Shown here: piece by piece, positions 1-11,118 of the stretch | How positions within the stretch are numbered: position 1 is the stretch's first letter | Layout of the letters: each line of letters starts with the position of its first letter | Assembly: GCA_001189345.1 (NCBI GenBank) | Contig: LFKV01000043.1 | Span: 1-64,000, forward strand | Source: Candidatus Paraburkholderia kirkii | Lineage (GTDB): Bacteria > Pseudomonadota > Gammaproteobacteria > Burkholderiales > Burkholderiaceae | DNA: 64,000 nt | Direction of reading: 5' to 3' | Notes under the pieces: model-generated | Database searches by the model: none | The model's input: the letters and a program-made list of their open reading frames with translations, nothing else | Told to the model about the DNA's origin: nothing | Position numbers and translations under genes: made by a program

Positions 1-712
1 CCGGTGGCAGTATTGAACGCCGCGAACAGGCTGAGCGTGCCGTTGCGCTTGTACTCGAAGCCGTGACTCTCGGCGCGCCCGGGCGACAGCGGCAGCATAC
101 GGTCCTTGCGATCGAGTGCCTGGATCGCGGTCTTCTCGTCCACGCAGAACACCGCTGCGTGCGCCGGCGGGTTCAGGTACAGCCCGATCACGTCGGCTGC
201 CTTGGTCTCGAAGTCCGGGTCGTTGGAGACCATGTGCCGCTCCAACTGCTGCGGCTTGATGCCGTGCTTGCGCCAGATGCGCTGCACGGCCGAGACCGAT
301 ACGTCGCCGAGTTCTGCTGCGAGCTTGTAGCTACTCCAGTGTGTCGAACCGTCGGCGGGTTTGTGCTTGAGGGTGCACTTGAGCACCCGCGCTTCCAGTT
401 TGGCCGGTGGCTGCGTAGGCGCCCGCCCGCGGTGCCGGGCGTACATGCCGGCTAGTCGCTCGCTGAGGAAGCGCCCCGACCAGCGTGCGATGAAGCGCGA
501 ATCGCAACCCAGTGTGCGCATGATACTGTCGCGCGATTCGCCGTCCTCGAGCATCAGGATCAACTTTGCGCGTCGCACGTCCGCCGCACGCACCGTTCGG
601 CTGCGCGCCGCCGACAACAGTTGCTCACGTTCGATATCTGTCAGGTTCATTTTGACCCATGACCTGTATCTGAACACAGACAGGGTGCTAATTCAATGAC
701 GCAGCGCAATAG
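1..712 (-). mobile_element. IS630-family element, partial (cut by window edge)
   Basis: This is the transposase-start half of an IS630-family element that recurs at about 33.7, 41.1 and 52.5 kb. The outer inverted repeat ends at 706-712 (CAATAG). The reading frame runs leftwards from ATG at 650 (MNLTDIEREQ) out of the window, so only the N-terminal part, including the helix-turn-helix region, is present. The element sits in the end of an IS3-type element (713-800), joined at CCTCTA. The same junction is found at 33.69 kb, so the nested pair was copied as a unit. Confidence 0.85.
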
Positions 713-800
713 AGGTTCCACGTTGTGACTAGGCTTAAAACATAGGCAGAAGACTACCTCAAAATTTAAGCGTCACCGCATGCCCGGCTTTTGCGGGGGA
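713..800. mobile_element. IS3-family (IS2-type) element end, remnant
   Basis: About 88 bases match the orfA-side end of the IS3-type element that is complete at 19178-20541, including the terminal GCCCGGCTTTTGCGGGG stretch. The rest was lost on insertion of the IS630 copy to the left. It carries no coding content. Confidence 0.75.
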
Positions 801-832
801 CGGCCCACGACAGTGTCCACGAACTGCGGAGA

Positions 833-1246
833 ATGGACACAGTGTCTCAGACAGTCGAATTGCCGGCCAAGCGCCAGAACCGGCGGCATCCGTTGGAATG
901 GAAACGAACGGTCGTCGAGCAGACATTTGAACCAGGAGCCTCGGTCGCTCGGGTCGCCCGCGACAATAACGTCAATGCCAACCAGGTATGGGCGTGGCGC
1001 AAACTGTACGCGCAGGGCCTGCTGGTCGAAGATGCTCAGACGCGGGCCATGTTGCCTGTTGTTGTCGATGTTCAGCCCGATCGGGCAACTGTGCCGCGCG
1101 TCAAACAAGGTGAGAGCAGCGCGTCAATCAGGATGAGAGTACTGGCGTTGTGGCAGCGGCTCCGGGCTACGCCCTCCACCGCTGCCGCAACGCCGCGCCG
1201 AAGAGTCCGTCCCGCTGCCGGGGTGCCTTGTCGGTGGTCGCGGTAA
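833..1246 (+). pseudogene. IS66 TnpA-like fragment
   Basis: From ATG 833 the frame reads MDTVSQTVELPAKRQNRRHP and continues through a helix-turn-helix stretch (residues about 25-60, TFEPGASVARVARDNNVNAN then VWAWRKLY) typical of IS66 TnpA. The match ends near 1110. Beyond that the frame is unrelated sequence leading into the IS21 element, so this is a truncated accessory protein gene. No tnpB or tnpC follows it. Confidence 0.6.
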
Positions 1247-1274
1247 ATCGGGTATGAACAGCTCTTCCATGTAG

Positions 1275-2413
<1,139 letters not shown>

Positions 2414-2420
<7 letters not shown>

Positions 2421-3265
2421 TCGACATCAACGCCACCCGCCTGTCGCTGCTGCTCAACGATTTGCGGCTGCCCGCCATCAAGCAGATCTGGTCCAGCTTT
2501 GCTGAGCGCTCCGACACGGAAGGATGGCCGGCAGCGCGCCTGCCGATGGCGCTGGCCGAACACGAGATCGCCGAGCGCGATCGACGCCGAATCGAACGTC
2601 ACCTCAGGGACGCAAAGCTGCTGCCGGGCAAGACACTGGAGAACTTCAATTTCGACGCGGTGCCAATGGTGTCGCGCGCGCACGTCTCGGCGCTTTGCGC
2701 GGGCGACGGCTGGTTGCGTAACGGCACCAACCTGATTCTTCTAGGGCCTAGCGGAGGGGGCAAATCGTACCTGTCGTCGGCGATCGGACTGAGCCTGCTG
2801 GAGAAGGGCTGGAAGGTCTTCTTCGCTCGCACTACCGACCTCGTGCAACGGTTGCAGGTCGCGCGCCGCGAGCTCGCGCTGGAGTCCGCCGTCAACCGGC
2901 TGGATCGCTTCGACCTGGTCATCCTGGACGATTTCGCATATGTCAGCAAGGATCAGGCAGAGACGTCGGTGCTGTTCGAGCTCATCAGCGCCAGGTATGA
3001 GCGCCGTTCCCTTTGCATAACGGCCAACCAGCCGTTTGGCGAATGGGACAAGGTTTTCCCCGACCGGGCCATGACGGTGGCCGCCGTCGACCGGCTGGTC
3101 CACCACTCGACCATCTTTGAGCTGAACGTCGAAAGCTACCGTCGCCGTACTGCCCTGCAGCCCAAGCAGCAGGGACCGGGACGCCCGGCCAGTAGAGCGA
3201 CACCAAAGAACGTTGGTGTGCCACCGACACAGGAGCATCAGCACGGCATCGACCTCACCGAATGA
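2414..3265 (+). CDS. istB: IS21-family IstB ATP-binding helper protein
   Basis: This is the AAA+ ATPase partner of IstA. The frame reads DINATRLSLLLNDLRLPAIK, then carries a Walker A GPSGGGKS (about 2746-2769) and a Walker B LVILDDFAY (about 2920-2940). The conserved N-terminal segment DINATRLS lies in frame upstream of TTG 2462 but has no ATG. The nearby ATG 2415 is in a different frame, so the start has probably been lost to a small indel. The C-terminus, ending at 3265, looks full length. The gene is likely not functional because the partner istA is deleted. Confidence 0.75.
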
Positions 3266-3274
3266 TCCGCTGTT

Positions 3275-3515
3275 CTCGTCCTGATTGACGCGCGGCTCGC
3301 AGGCAAAGCTAGCCGCGTCAATCAACCGCAGCATCACCTTCCCGCCACCACATTCTCATCTTGATTGTCGCGCAACACCCACTCGCCCGCGTCAATCAAC
3401 TCCGCGCGTCAATCAATAAACGCTTGCCAGCGTCAATCAACATCGGCATCAGCATTTCTGCCGCGACATTCTCAACTTGATTGTCGCGCGTCTCTCATCC
3501 GGATTGTCGCGCCAC
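3275..3515. repeat. IS21 terminal repeat array
   Basis: The motif GATTGWCGCG and its complement CGCGTCAATC recur irregularly in both orientations, for example at about 3281, 3317, 3361, 3389, 3406, 3430, 3476 and 3500. Multiple terminal transposase-binding repeats are a known feature of IS21 ends. Spacing is irregular, so this is not a CRISPR array. Confidence 0.65.
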
Positions 3516-4320
3516 AGTTGAGCTTGCACGACCCGATCAGGCTGTACATCGCAGCAGCTCGCTCCCCGCCGCTGTCGGACCCGCAGAAGAGGAAGTTTTT
3601 TCGTCCGATTGCGACGCAGCGGAGCGCGTTTTCCGCCAGCGCGTTACTGATCTCGATGTGGCCGTATTCACAGTACAGCACGAGTGCGTTCCACTGGTTG
3701 AGCGAGTAACCGATCGCCTTGGTCAGTTCGGATTTCTTCGACAGCGTCAAGAGCTTTGCTGTTATCCATGCCTTGATGGTCGCGAGCAATGGCAGACTCT
3801 TCTCCTGCCGCACTCGACGCCATTCGAGGGCAGGCTTCCCGCGGATCTCTGCCTCAATGCTGTAAAGCTCACCGATCAGTTCAAGCACGTGCTGAGTCCC
3901 TTCGGACGGCGTGCTCGCATGTACTTCGTACAGTTTTCTCCTCGCGTGGTCCCAGCATGCGGCTTCCTTGATGGTGCCGCCTTCAAACAGCTTGTCGAAG
4001 CCAGTGAAGACATCCGCCTGAAGGATACCCTTAAAATCGGTGAGGTGAGTCTGGGGATGGATACGTCGAATGTCGGCAACCCCGCGGCCGACCGTCAGAT
4101 CCTCAAGCTCCTTCTCTAGCCGCTCGATCTGCCGGTTCAGTTGTTCGGACTTGCGGCCGAACTGCATTCGCTTGAGTTTGTCGATCAAGACCTTAAGTCG
4201 TTCGATCTCAAGATCACGTTCCGCGAGCTCGCGCTGCATCTGCTCGATCGACGCGCGGGCCTCAACCAGCATGGTCCGCAGGAGGTTGACATCATCGGGG
4301 AGATCGGCGCCGGTGGTCAT
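3510..4320 (-). pseudogene. tnpC: IS66 TnpC transposase, internally deleted and C-terminally truncated
   Basis: The frame starts at ATG 4320 (MTTGADLPDDVNLLRTMLVE) with the typical N-terminal coiled coil (RDLEIERLKVLIDKLKRM). After LEDLTVGRG it jumps straight to VADIRRIHPQTHLTDFKG, losing most of the zinc-finger and front catalytic part. The later catalytic portion AENALRCVAIGRKNFLF is present. The normal C-terminal tail after MYSLIGSCKLN is replaced by the IS21 terminal repeats. It cannot be active. Confidence 0.8.
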
Positions 4321-4358
4321 GCGTCGCGGTTTACGAGCCTACGAGCCTTCGATGTGGT

Positions 4359-4703
4359 TTACAACATCGACAACGCGGCCGTACGAGGGGGCTGGCGCCA
4401 GTCAATGCCCTCGAGCAGCATCGACAGTTGGGCGGAGCTCAAAAAGATCTTGCCACTGTCGGCTTGCGGCCAGATGAACCGGCCACGCTCGAGCCGCCTG
4501 GCGAGCAGCCACAGTCCGTCGTCAGTCGCCCATAAAAGCTTCACCAGATCGCCGCGACGACCGCGAAAAATGAACACGTTGCCGCCAAATGGATTCTCAT
4601 CAAGCGCTGTCTGCACCTTCGCCGATAGCCCCTGGAAGCCGCAGTGCATGTCCGTGATGCCGGCAACGACCCACACACGTGTGCCGGTTGGCAGGCCGAT
4701 CAT
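4359..4703 (-). CDS. tnpB: IS66 Orf2 (TnpB) protein
   Basis: This 114-residue protein starts MIGLPTGTRVWVVAGITDMH. It has the family signature of TnpB, including NPFGGNVFIFRGRRGDLVKL and LWATDDGLWLLARRLERGRF. It overlaps the upstream tnpA stop by 4 bases, which implies translational coupling. It appears intact. Confidence 0.85.
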   Translation of the reverse strand: MIGLPTGTRVWVVAGITDMHCGFQGLSAKVQTALDENPFGGNVFIFRGRRGDLVKLLWATDDGLWLLARRLERGRFIWPQADSGKIFLSSAQLSMLLEGIDWRQPPRTAALSML

Positions 4704-5131
4704 CGGGCAAGCTCCCGAATGAGCAGCCGCAGCAACGCCGGCGAGACCTCACCAGAGATTCGAACGCGTGCACGCTCAAATTCGATCTCACAGACGTTAT
4801 CGGGCAGCGAGTTGGTATCGCCGGTCATGGGCGTCACCTCCGAAGGCTCCGCGACAACGCTCACTGGAAGGAGTACCGTCGTGCTGGCATCAGGTTTCGA
4901 GGCCGCAGCCGCATGCTCAGGACATGGCACGCCGAACACGCCTTGCAGATACTGACGCCGCCACCGGAATAGCAAATTGGTGTTGACGCCGTTACGGCGG
5001 GCCACCAGTGAAACCGAAGCTCCTGCTTCGAACGTCTGCTCGACCAGGTTCTGCTTGGTCTCGACCGTGAAGTTTGGTCGCTTGCGCTTCGCGCGCCGAT
5101 TCAATGTCTCGTCCACTTTAGTTCCCACCAA
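4700..5131 (-). CDS. tnpA: IS66 TnpA helix-turn-helix protein
   Basis: This 143-residue protein has an N-terminal helix-turn-helix (ETKQNLVEQTFEAGASVSLV, then ARRNGVNTN) and ends in VRISGEVSPALLRLLIREL, the usual TnpA tail. With tnpB and the damaged tnpC it forms one IS66 element running leftwards from about 5150. Confidence 0.85.
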   Translation of the reverse strand: MVGTKVDETLNRRAKRKRPNFTVETKQNLVEQTFEAGASVSLVARRNGVNTNLLFRWRRQYLQGVFGVPCPEHAAAASKPDASTTVLLPVSVVAEPSEVTPMTGDTNSLPDNVCEIEFERARVRISGEVSPALLRLLIRELAR

Positions 5132-5134
5132 ATC

Positions 5135-5705
5135 ATTTAGCGGGAACTAAACTACCAACCGATTCGCCCAGCCGTCGAGAACGGCCGTCGTGAGCCGCTT
5201 ACGTTTCACAAGCCGTCTTCGCTCGCTTAGGATTTCGCACTATCTCGGAAAAGGCCGGCGCAAGCGCTGGCCAGAGAAGTCCCCTTTGCAAGGTCGCTGA
5301 AAGACCTCCATCGAAGTCATCCTCGTGACGAAGTACGGTATTTAAAAGTCGAATAACTAAACGAACAGCGTTCTGTCTAGCTCGTTCGCCGGTATTGCCG
5401 GCACGCTTCGTTGCGTTGATTGGCGAGCTGTTCGCGGCCGAAGCGCGCAGCGCGAAGTGGACGCCGGAATGCCGGCAGCGACCGCGCACCCGGTACAGCG
5501 TCCGAGTACTCGTCATCGTTGAGCGAATACTGGACGAACATCTGCCCACCACCGTGCCGTCTAGTCTGCTTGGCAAGACATCGACCAAAATCTCACGGAA
5601 ACCTTAGAACCCTTAGTTAAAGTCGGAGACTTCGCGAAGGATTCGAGATAATTTAAACTGACAGCAAGAAGTATCTGCATGAACATCGAATATCACAGCA
5701 CAAGG
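5135..5705. other. Intergenic stretch, no recognised gene
   Basis: This is about 570 bases between the IS66 element and the NUDIX gene. Open frames exist on both strands, but they show no ribosome-binding site, no family resemblance and no codon pattern I can support. The right half becomes AT-rich toward the NUDIX gene and may contain its promoter. Confidence 0.5.
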
Positions 5706-5715
5706 TATGCTTTCC

Positions 5716-6351
5716 ATGAAAAATGAAATTACGCAGGATATTCTGAACTATATCGAAACTGTACTCGGTGTTGCCCAAATCGGCTTAACGTATTCGAAAA
5801 ATGAATTTGATATTGGGCGGTTCATCGATTTACGTAATCTGTCAACGGAGCTTTTAGCAAAGCTCGAAAACGTGGATATCAAGAAAACAGCCTCATGGAT
5901 TGCCTACGATAAGCATTACGCTACGCCAAAGGTCGATGTAAGAGCGTTGATGTATGACCACAGCGGAAAGGTATTGCTCGTGCAGGAAAAGAGTGACAGA
6001 CTTTGGACGCTGCCTGGAGGTTGGTGCGACATGGGAGAGTCCCCCGCTGTCTCAGCTGTCAGAGAAGTTGCAGAAGAGACTGGGTTAAAGGTTGATGCAG
6101 TTCGCTTGGTGGCGCTCTTCGACAAGCTAAAACATGAACATCCTCCCCAAATTCCCCACGCGTACAAGTGCTTTTTCTTTTGCAAAGAAAGCGGTGGTCA
6201 ATTGTTGCGCGTGACAAACGAGACTTTGGATTGCCAATATTTTGCGGTAGATGAACTGCCTCGTTTATCTTTGCATCGTGTGACCGCAAACCAGATCGTT
6301 AGCTTAACCGAGCATATACTTTCAGGCAGGGAGAATTGCTTGTTCGATTGA
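5716..6351 (+). CDS. NUDIX hydrolase with N-terminal helical domain
   Basis: NUDIX enzymes cleave nucleoside diphosphates linked to another moiety. The NUDIX box is complete at about residues 104-126: GWCDMGESPAVSAVREVAEE followed by TGL, matching Gx5Ex7REUxEExGU. A roughly 60-residue N-terminal segment (ITQDILNYIETVLGVAQIGL) resembles the helical extension of ADP-ribose/ADP-glucose-type NUDIX proteins, so an ADP-sugar is a reasonable substrate guess. ATG 5716 is preferred over 5707 because AAGG lies about 10 bases upstream. The gene is AT-rich next to its GC-rich surroundings and flanked by IS debris on both sides, which points to import. Its exact function is unknown. Confidence 0.85.
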   Translation: MKNEITQDILNYIETVLGVAQIGLTYSKNEFDIGRFIDLRNLSTELLAKLENVDIKKTASWIAYDKHYATPKVDVRALMYDHSGKVLLVQEKSDRLWTLPGGWCDMGESPAVSAVREVAEETGLKVDAVRLVALFDKLKHEHPPQIPHAYKCFFFCKESGGQLLRVTNETLDCQYFAVDELPRLSLHRVTANQIVSLTEHILSGRENCLFD

Positions 6352-6356
6352 GAAAT

Positions 6357-6395
6357 GGATTCGACCAGTGCCAATTCAATGACGCAATGGAGTAG
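6357..6395. mobile_element. Solitary IS630 end
   Basis: About 39 bases match the transposase-3' end of the IS630 element (compare 52461-52500 in reverse complement), including GTGCCAATTCAATGACGCAA. No transposase remains beside it, so this is a footprint of a deleted copy. Confidence 0.7.
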
Positions 6396-6487
6396 GCGTA
6401 GGATCGGCCTCGATCGTTCAACAGATTCGGTTGACCACGGCGATGCCCACTGCAAGCTTCTACTAAGAATTGGTTTCAAAAAGATCT

Positions 6488-7383
6488 CTTAGGGGCTGTT
6501 AACCCGTAACGCAACCTGTTAACCTCGATCGTTGTGACAACAGGATCGAGGAGATGGGCAAACCAATCATCGACGACGAACTGTGGGCACTGATCGAGCC
6601 ACTGCTACCACCAGCGAAGCCGCGCCGCTTCAAGTATCCGGGCCGCAAGCCGGTACCGGATCGGGCTGCGCTGACCGGCATCTTGTTCGTGCTGAAGACC
6701 GGCATCCGGTGGCGAGATCTGCCAGCGGAGATGGGATGTGGCTCTGGCGTCAGTTGCTGGCGCAGGCTGCGCGATTGGCAGCAAGCCGGCGTGTGGGATC
6801 GACTGCACGCACTGCTGCTGGCGAAACTACGAGCGGCCGGGAAGATCGACTTCTCCCGCGTCGTCGTCGACTCATCGTCGATTCGTGCGGTTGGGGCGGG
6901 CGAAAAACTGGCCCGAACCCCACCGACCGAGCACGACCCGGTTCCAAGCACCACGTCACCACCGACGCCAACGGTACGCCGATCGCGGCAATCCTGACCG
7001 GCGCCAATCGTCACGACGTCACCCAACTGATCCCGTTGATCGAGGCCATCGTACCGATTGGCGGCGTGCGCGGCCGGCCGCTGAGTCGCCCTGGCTGTGT
7101 TTATGCCGACCGCGGTTACGATCATGACAAGTACCGGTGCCTCCTTCACGCGCGCAACATTCCCACCAGCATCGCGCGGCGCGGTCACCCGCACGGTAGC
7201 GGCCTTGGGAAAGTCCGTTGGGTCGTCGAACGTACACATGCCTGGTTGCATAACTTCCGCCGTCTACGTACTCGCTTCGAACGTCGTGCGGACATTCATG
7301 AAGCGTTCCTCAAACTCGGTTGTTGCTTGATCTGCTGGAACACTCTTCGGCAATCTCAACAGCCTTTATGAAACCGTCTCTAA
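6488..7383 (+). mobile_element. IS5-family element (two-frame transposase)
   Basis: The element begins near 6488 with GGGGCTGTTAACCCGTAACG and ends just before the truncated IS3 copy at 7384. The reading frame from ATG 6554 ([20 protein letters not shown]) gives the N-terminal half. The catalytic half ([54 protein letters not shown]) is in another frame ending at 7371. The shift lies near 6899-6910 in GGGCGAAAAACTGG. A two-frame arrangement with an A-run slippage site is normal in the IS427-type subgroup of IS5, so the element may be functional. Confidence 0.8.
6554..7371 (+). CDS. IS5-family transposase, probably made by frameshift
   Basis: The DDE transposase is split over two overlapping frames, 6554 to about 6900 and about 6900 to 7371. 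The DDE residues can be placed as D in [13 protein letters not shown] in YADRGYD and E in VVERTHAW. Joined, the protein is about 270 residues, the usual size. Whether the shift is programmed or a mutation cannot be told from one copy. Confidence 0.7.
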
Positions 7384-8040
7384 ATGCAAAGCGCGTGTAT
7401 CGCGTGATGCGTCGCCACGGCCTGCTGCTTGAACATCGCCCTCGGCACGCCTCGTCTACGCGTCGGCATGACGGCAAGGTCGCGGTGGATAGCAGCAACA
7501 TGCGCTGGTGCTCGGATGGCTTCGAATTCCGCTGCGATGCCGGTGTCCCATTGCGTGTCGTCTTCGCACTCGACTGTTGCGACCGCGAAGCCATGAGTTG
7601 GGCCGCGAGCACAGGCGGTTACACTGGCGATATGGTGCGTGACGTCATGCTTCAAGCCGTCGAGAACCGCTTCACCGGCGCGTTGAAGGCCGACAGGGAA
7701 GTCGAGTGGTTAAGCGACAATGGTTCCTGCTACATTGCCGATGACACATTGAAGTTCTCTCGAAAAATCGGACTGAAGCCAGTAACGACACCCGTCAGAA
7801 GTCCGCAAAGCAACGGGATGGCCGAGAGCTTCGTTAAAACGATGAAGCGTGATTACGTTTCGTGGATGCCGAAACCCGACGCCAGGACGGCGCTGCAAAA
7901 TCTGGCCATCGCGTTCGACCACGATAACGAGTCACACCCGCACAGCGCCCTTAAATACCGCTCGCCGCGCGAGTTTCGTCGGCAAGCAAATTCTCCAACC
8001 TAAGCGGGACCGGCTGTCCGGTTATGCGGGGGCAAGTCCA
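7384..8040 (+). pseudogene. IS3-family (IS2-type) OrfB fragment, copy 1
   Basis: This is the C-terminal two thirds of the OrfB integrase ([20 protein letters not shown] to [10 protein letters not shown], stop 8003) followed by the terminal repeat ending in GGGGGCAAGTCCA at 8040. The 5' part was removed where the IS5 element abuts. Unlike the three other copies, it lacks the 21-bp tandem duplication in the DYVSWMP region and reads [10 protein letters not shown]. The element interrupts an istB gene to its right. Confidence 0.85.
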
Positions 8041-8473
8041 CGAGATACTGGAAACGACGGTCGTAGGTCCCCACTGCCGCCGCGCTGCGCAAACTTGCCA
8101 ACAGTTGGCTTTGCGTGGAGAATAGGACACCGTGTCCTTGCCTGGCCGCAGCGCGTCCGAGCGCTTGCGCGAGATGGCTCTTTCCCGTTCCGCAGGGACC
8201 GGCAATCAGGACTGCCATTTTCTCGTCGATGAACCGGCCTGTGGCGAGATCGTGGATGGCGGCTCGGTTCAAACCGGGGAGGCGATCAAAGTCGAATCCT
8301 TCGAGGGTCTTCTGGCTACGGAAGTTAGCGCGTCGCATGCGCAAGCTGAGCTTCTTGTTGTCGCGCCGTGCCACTTCATCATGAATGAGCAACGAAAGGG
8401 ATTCGGTGAAGGCGAGCTTTCGATCAATGGCTTCACGGTTGCGCGCTTCCAGCGAATCGAGGATACCGGACAA
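8041..8473 (-). pseudogene. istB: IS21-family IstB, C-terminally truncated
   Basis: The gene starts at ATG 8473 (MSGILDSLEARNREAIDRKL) and carries the Walker A motif GPCGTGKS at about residue 94. It is cut at 8041 by the IS3 copy, losing the Walker B half. It lies downstream of the split istA of the same element. Confidence 0.8.
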
Positions 8474-8527
8474 GAGCAGTTGTTTACGCAGTGGAGTCAG
8501 TTTCGGGAATCGGATGCATGGCCGACC

Positions 8528-10050
8528 TTATTGGAGAATGGTTTGTGTGTTGCGGCAGAAGCGGCCGCCTTCGGTGTAGGTGCTTGCCAGCGCATCAAAG
8601 GCGTTTAACAGCGTCAGCTGGTCCAATCCTTTTTGCAGGATGGCTTTAACTGCCGTGTAATGCGGCGTGCCGTAGTGGTTAGCGCGCGAGCAAGCGGCTT
8701 CGAGGCGGACCGCTCCGTATTTCTGTTTAAGCCGCAAAACGCCTTGCACCGAGCGCATCTTAATTAAGACTTTGTCGTCGAAGAGCGCGTGGACCAAGGC
8801 GAAGCAAGCAGGCCCGACTTGCTCTGCCGTTGCGAGGCACCACTGGGTATCCTGTAGTTGCCATGCTTGGGCCTCCGATGGCAGATGGTCGTCCACCGTG
8901 CGGCGACCGCCCGGACGCGTAAGACGTACGTGGGCAGCAACCGATTCCCGGTCGCGATACAGCGTCACCATGGTGTCGGTCGCCTTGAGCCATAGCTCTT
9001 GGCCGACCAGCCGATACGGGACCGAGTAAAAACTCTGCTCGAACTGGACGTGTGCGTCGCGATGCACCTTCCCCTTCGCCCACACCGCAAGCTCTGGCGG
9101 GACGTCTGGCAAGCTGCTTAGCAGGCTTCGCTCGACTTCCGCGAAGCGCTTGAGCGGCATCTCGCGGGTGGTTCCGTGAATGCGGTTGCCGGCCTCGTTC
9201 ATTACCCAAGCGTGTATCTGGCGGTTGGCGTCAGCCAGCTCACGGAACTCCCGCAGTGGCAAGAAGCCTCGCTTTACGAATTTGACGCCCGATTCCACGA
9301 TTCCCTTTTTTGCGGATCCCTTGGCGGGCATGCGTCAATCTTGAAACCGTATCCTTCTGCGCATTCGCCATACGCGCGTTGCACTTCGGGCTCGTAATAA
9401 CACGCCCGGGTGATCGCACATTTGCAGTTGTCGATGATGACCCGGGCCGGCACGCCCCCGAATGCCTCAAAGGCGCGCCGATGACATCCCAGCCAGGTCG
9501 CTACTGTTTGGTCCCGGGCAAACTCAACATATTGGTGGCGCGACCAGGCCAGGGTCATGACAAAGAACCATGTCTTGTGGATCTCGCCGGTCAGCACGTC
9601 GGTCATCATCGGGCCGGCGCCGAAATCAACTTGTGCCGCTTCGGCCGGCTTGAACTCCAGGCGCAGCGGCACGTCGGGCGTGTGCGAACCGTCTATATGC
9701 AGAAGGAAACGATAGACCGACGAATAGCTGCCGCTGTATCCGTGGTTGCGAACGAGCGTGGCGTGGATCGTCGTGCATTGAACGCCGGTTGCTCGCCACT
9801 TGGTGATCTGCTCACGCCACGGTTCCAGGGTTGAGACGCAACTCGATGGTAGCGGCGCCTCTTTGCGATCCAAGAAAGCGGCCATTACGTGTTCGTCGGG
9901 TAAAGTCGCCTCACCCGCCAACCATCCGTTCTTGGCGGCAATCTCCCGCACCTGCGCAATCTTCTTGCGCCCCATGGTCTTCGATCGTGCGATATCCCGG
10001 TCAGAGTCGCCTCGGCGCATGCGCACCAGGATCTGTCGGTATTGGTACAT
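8528..10050 (-). pseudogene. istA: IS21-family IstA transposase, frameshifted
   Basis: ATG 10050 (MYQYRQILVRMRRGDSDRDI) has a GAGG ribosome-binding site just upstream. The N-terminal half contains a helix-turn-helix and the first catalytic part (AAQVDFGAGPMMTDVLTG; RVIIDNCKCAITRA). Near 9300-9330 the frame shifts after IDACPPRDPQK, and the second half (GIVESGVKFVKRGFLPLREF) continues in another frame to 8528. One indel separates the two, otherwise the length of about 500 residues is normal. Confidence 0.8.
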
Positions 10051-10152
10051 CTCGAACCTCCGATTGGCCACGGCCTCTCCCGGCAAAAGGCCGGCAGTCT
10101 AGCCGATCAATGAAAGTTCGAACCCTCGTTGCTCGTCTCCTGGGTGGCGCCA

Positions 10153-10332
10153 TTACGCCGAAAACGAAATGGCGCCTATATGCCGGAAATTCACACCGCG
10201 CAATACCTTCGTGGCAAAAACAAGCACCGCCTCGCGGTCCATGCTGAAGCGACCATGATCCTGTAGCTTGCCGTCTTCAAGAATGGCTACCTGTGCGAAT
10301 GTGCGGTAAATATCAAGTCCAATTACTCTCAT
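10153..10332 (-). pseudogene. IS110-family transposase N-terminal fragment
   Basis: From ATG 10332 the frame reads MRVIGLDIYRTFAQVAILED, matching the first strand of the DEDD domain of IS110-type transposases (first acidic residue D7). Only 59 residues remain, so it is a stub. Confidence 0.6.
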
Positions 10333-10569
10333 AAGCGACCTCCGTGTTTGCCAAAACGCCGGAAGCTCGCGGGCAACACGACAACTACGGATTCGCACTC
10401 GCAGCGCATCCGGGCAAGTCGAAGGGGTGGCCAGTTAACAACCCGAGCTCGCAGCTCATTGTCTAATGCCGGCCTGCCCGAAAGACATGCTCCCGACGCC
10501 CCTATCCCGGAACTTGCACGATACGCCGCATTTCGGTGCCGTGCGCGCCGGGTGGCGCGCACGAATAGC

Positions 10570-10836
10570 ATGCCAGGTAACAACATATGCGAGCGGGACA
10601 TCAGGCCGTTTGCCACCGCGAGAAAATCGTGGCTGTTCAGTGGCACGGTCGCCGGCGCAAAGGCCAGCGCGATCATTTACAGCGTGATGTTGACGTGCCG
10701 CGCATGCGGAGTCGAGCCGTATGCCTATCTGCTGCACGTGCTGAACGAGCTGCCGCAGCGCACAGCGGATGCCGACATCCGTGACCTGCTCCCATTCAAC
10801 TTCGTGAAGCGCAACGACGCATCCGCGTCAACGTGA
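10570..10836 (+). pseudogene. tnpC: IS66 TnpC C-terminal fragment
   Basis: The frame reads NNICERDIRPFATARKSWLF, then GTVAGAKASAIIYSVMLTCR and ends DLLPFNFVKRNDAS. This is the conserved tail of IS66 TnpC with its C-terminal extension. The rest of the gene is missing. This debris abuts and truncates the TcB gene at about 10870. Confidence 0.75.
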
Positions 10837-10874
10837 TCGAGCACAGATCAACCAGTGGTCCGCCGTGGTGCGTG

Positions 10875-11069
10875 TTAATTCGCGCTTACACTGTAGCTAA
10901 GCGTCAGTCCAGGTGCCACGCCGCGACCAGCGGAAATCGGCAATGGCAGTGTCAACGATGCAGCGCCGCCAGGCCCTGCGGCCCTGAGTGATTCCCCCAT
11001 GCCGTTCAGGGTCCCTCCTCCGCCAGGCAGCGAGGGTTTTTCGATTTTGAGCATGTCTGAAGATTGCAT
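10875..11069 (-). pseudogene. TcB (TcaC/TcdB-like) toxin-complex component, N-terminal stub
   Basis: The 64-residue frame begins at ATG 11069, with MLKIEKPSLPGGGGTLNGMG a few residues in, and continues GPGGAASLTLPLPISAGRGV and APGLTLSYSV. This is the characteristic start of TcB proteins (SpvB-like domain), which normally exceed 1,400 residues. The gene is cut after residue 64 by IS66 remnants. In Tc toxins TcB plus TcC form the cocoon that carries the cytotoxic fragment. No TcC is present, so no complete toxin can be made from this locus. Confidence 0.85.
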
Positions 11070-11118
11070 ATACGTCTCCTTGACAGGCTTCCTAAGGAAA
11101 GCCTGTGGATTTCAGGGC

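Noticed and set aside
3275..3515. Repeated CGCGTCAATC-type motifs that look array-like
   Set aside because: Spacing is irregular, orientation changes and the motifs adjoin istB. They are IS21 terminal repeats, not a CRISPR array.
5199..5588. 129-codon minus-strand frame upstream of the NUDIX gene
   Set aside because: No family resemblance, Arg/Ser-rich composition and no ribosome-binding site.
6554..7371. Calling the IS5 transposase a pseudogene because of its frameshift
   Set aside because: A split at an A run is normal for the IS427-type subgroup, so the shift may be programmed.
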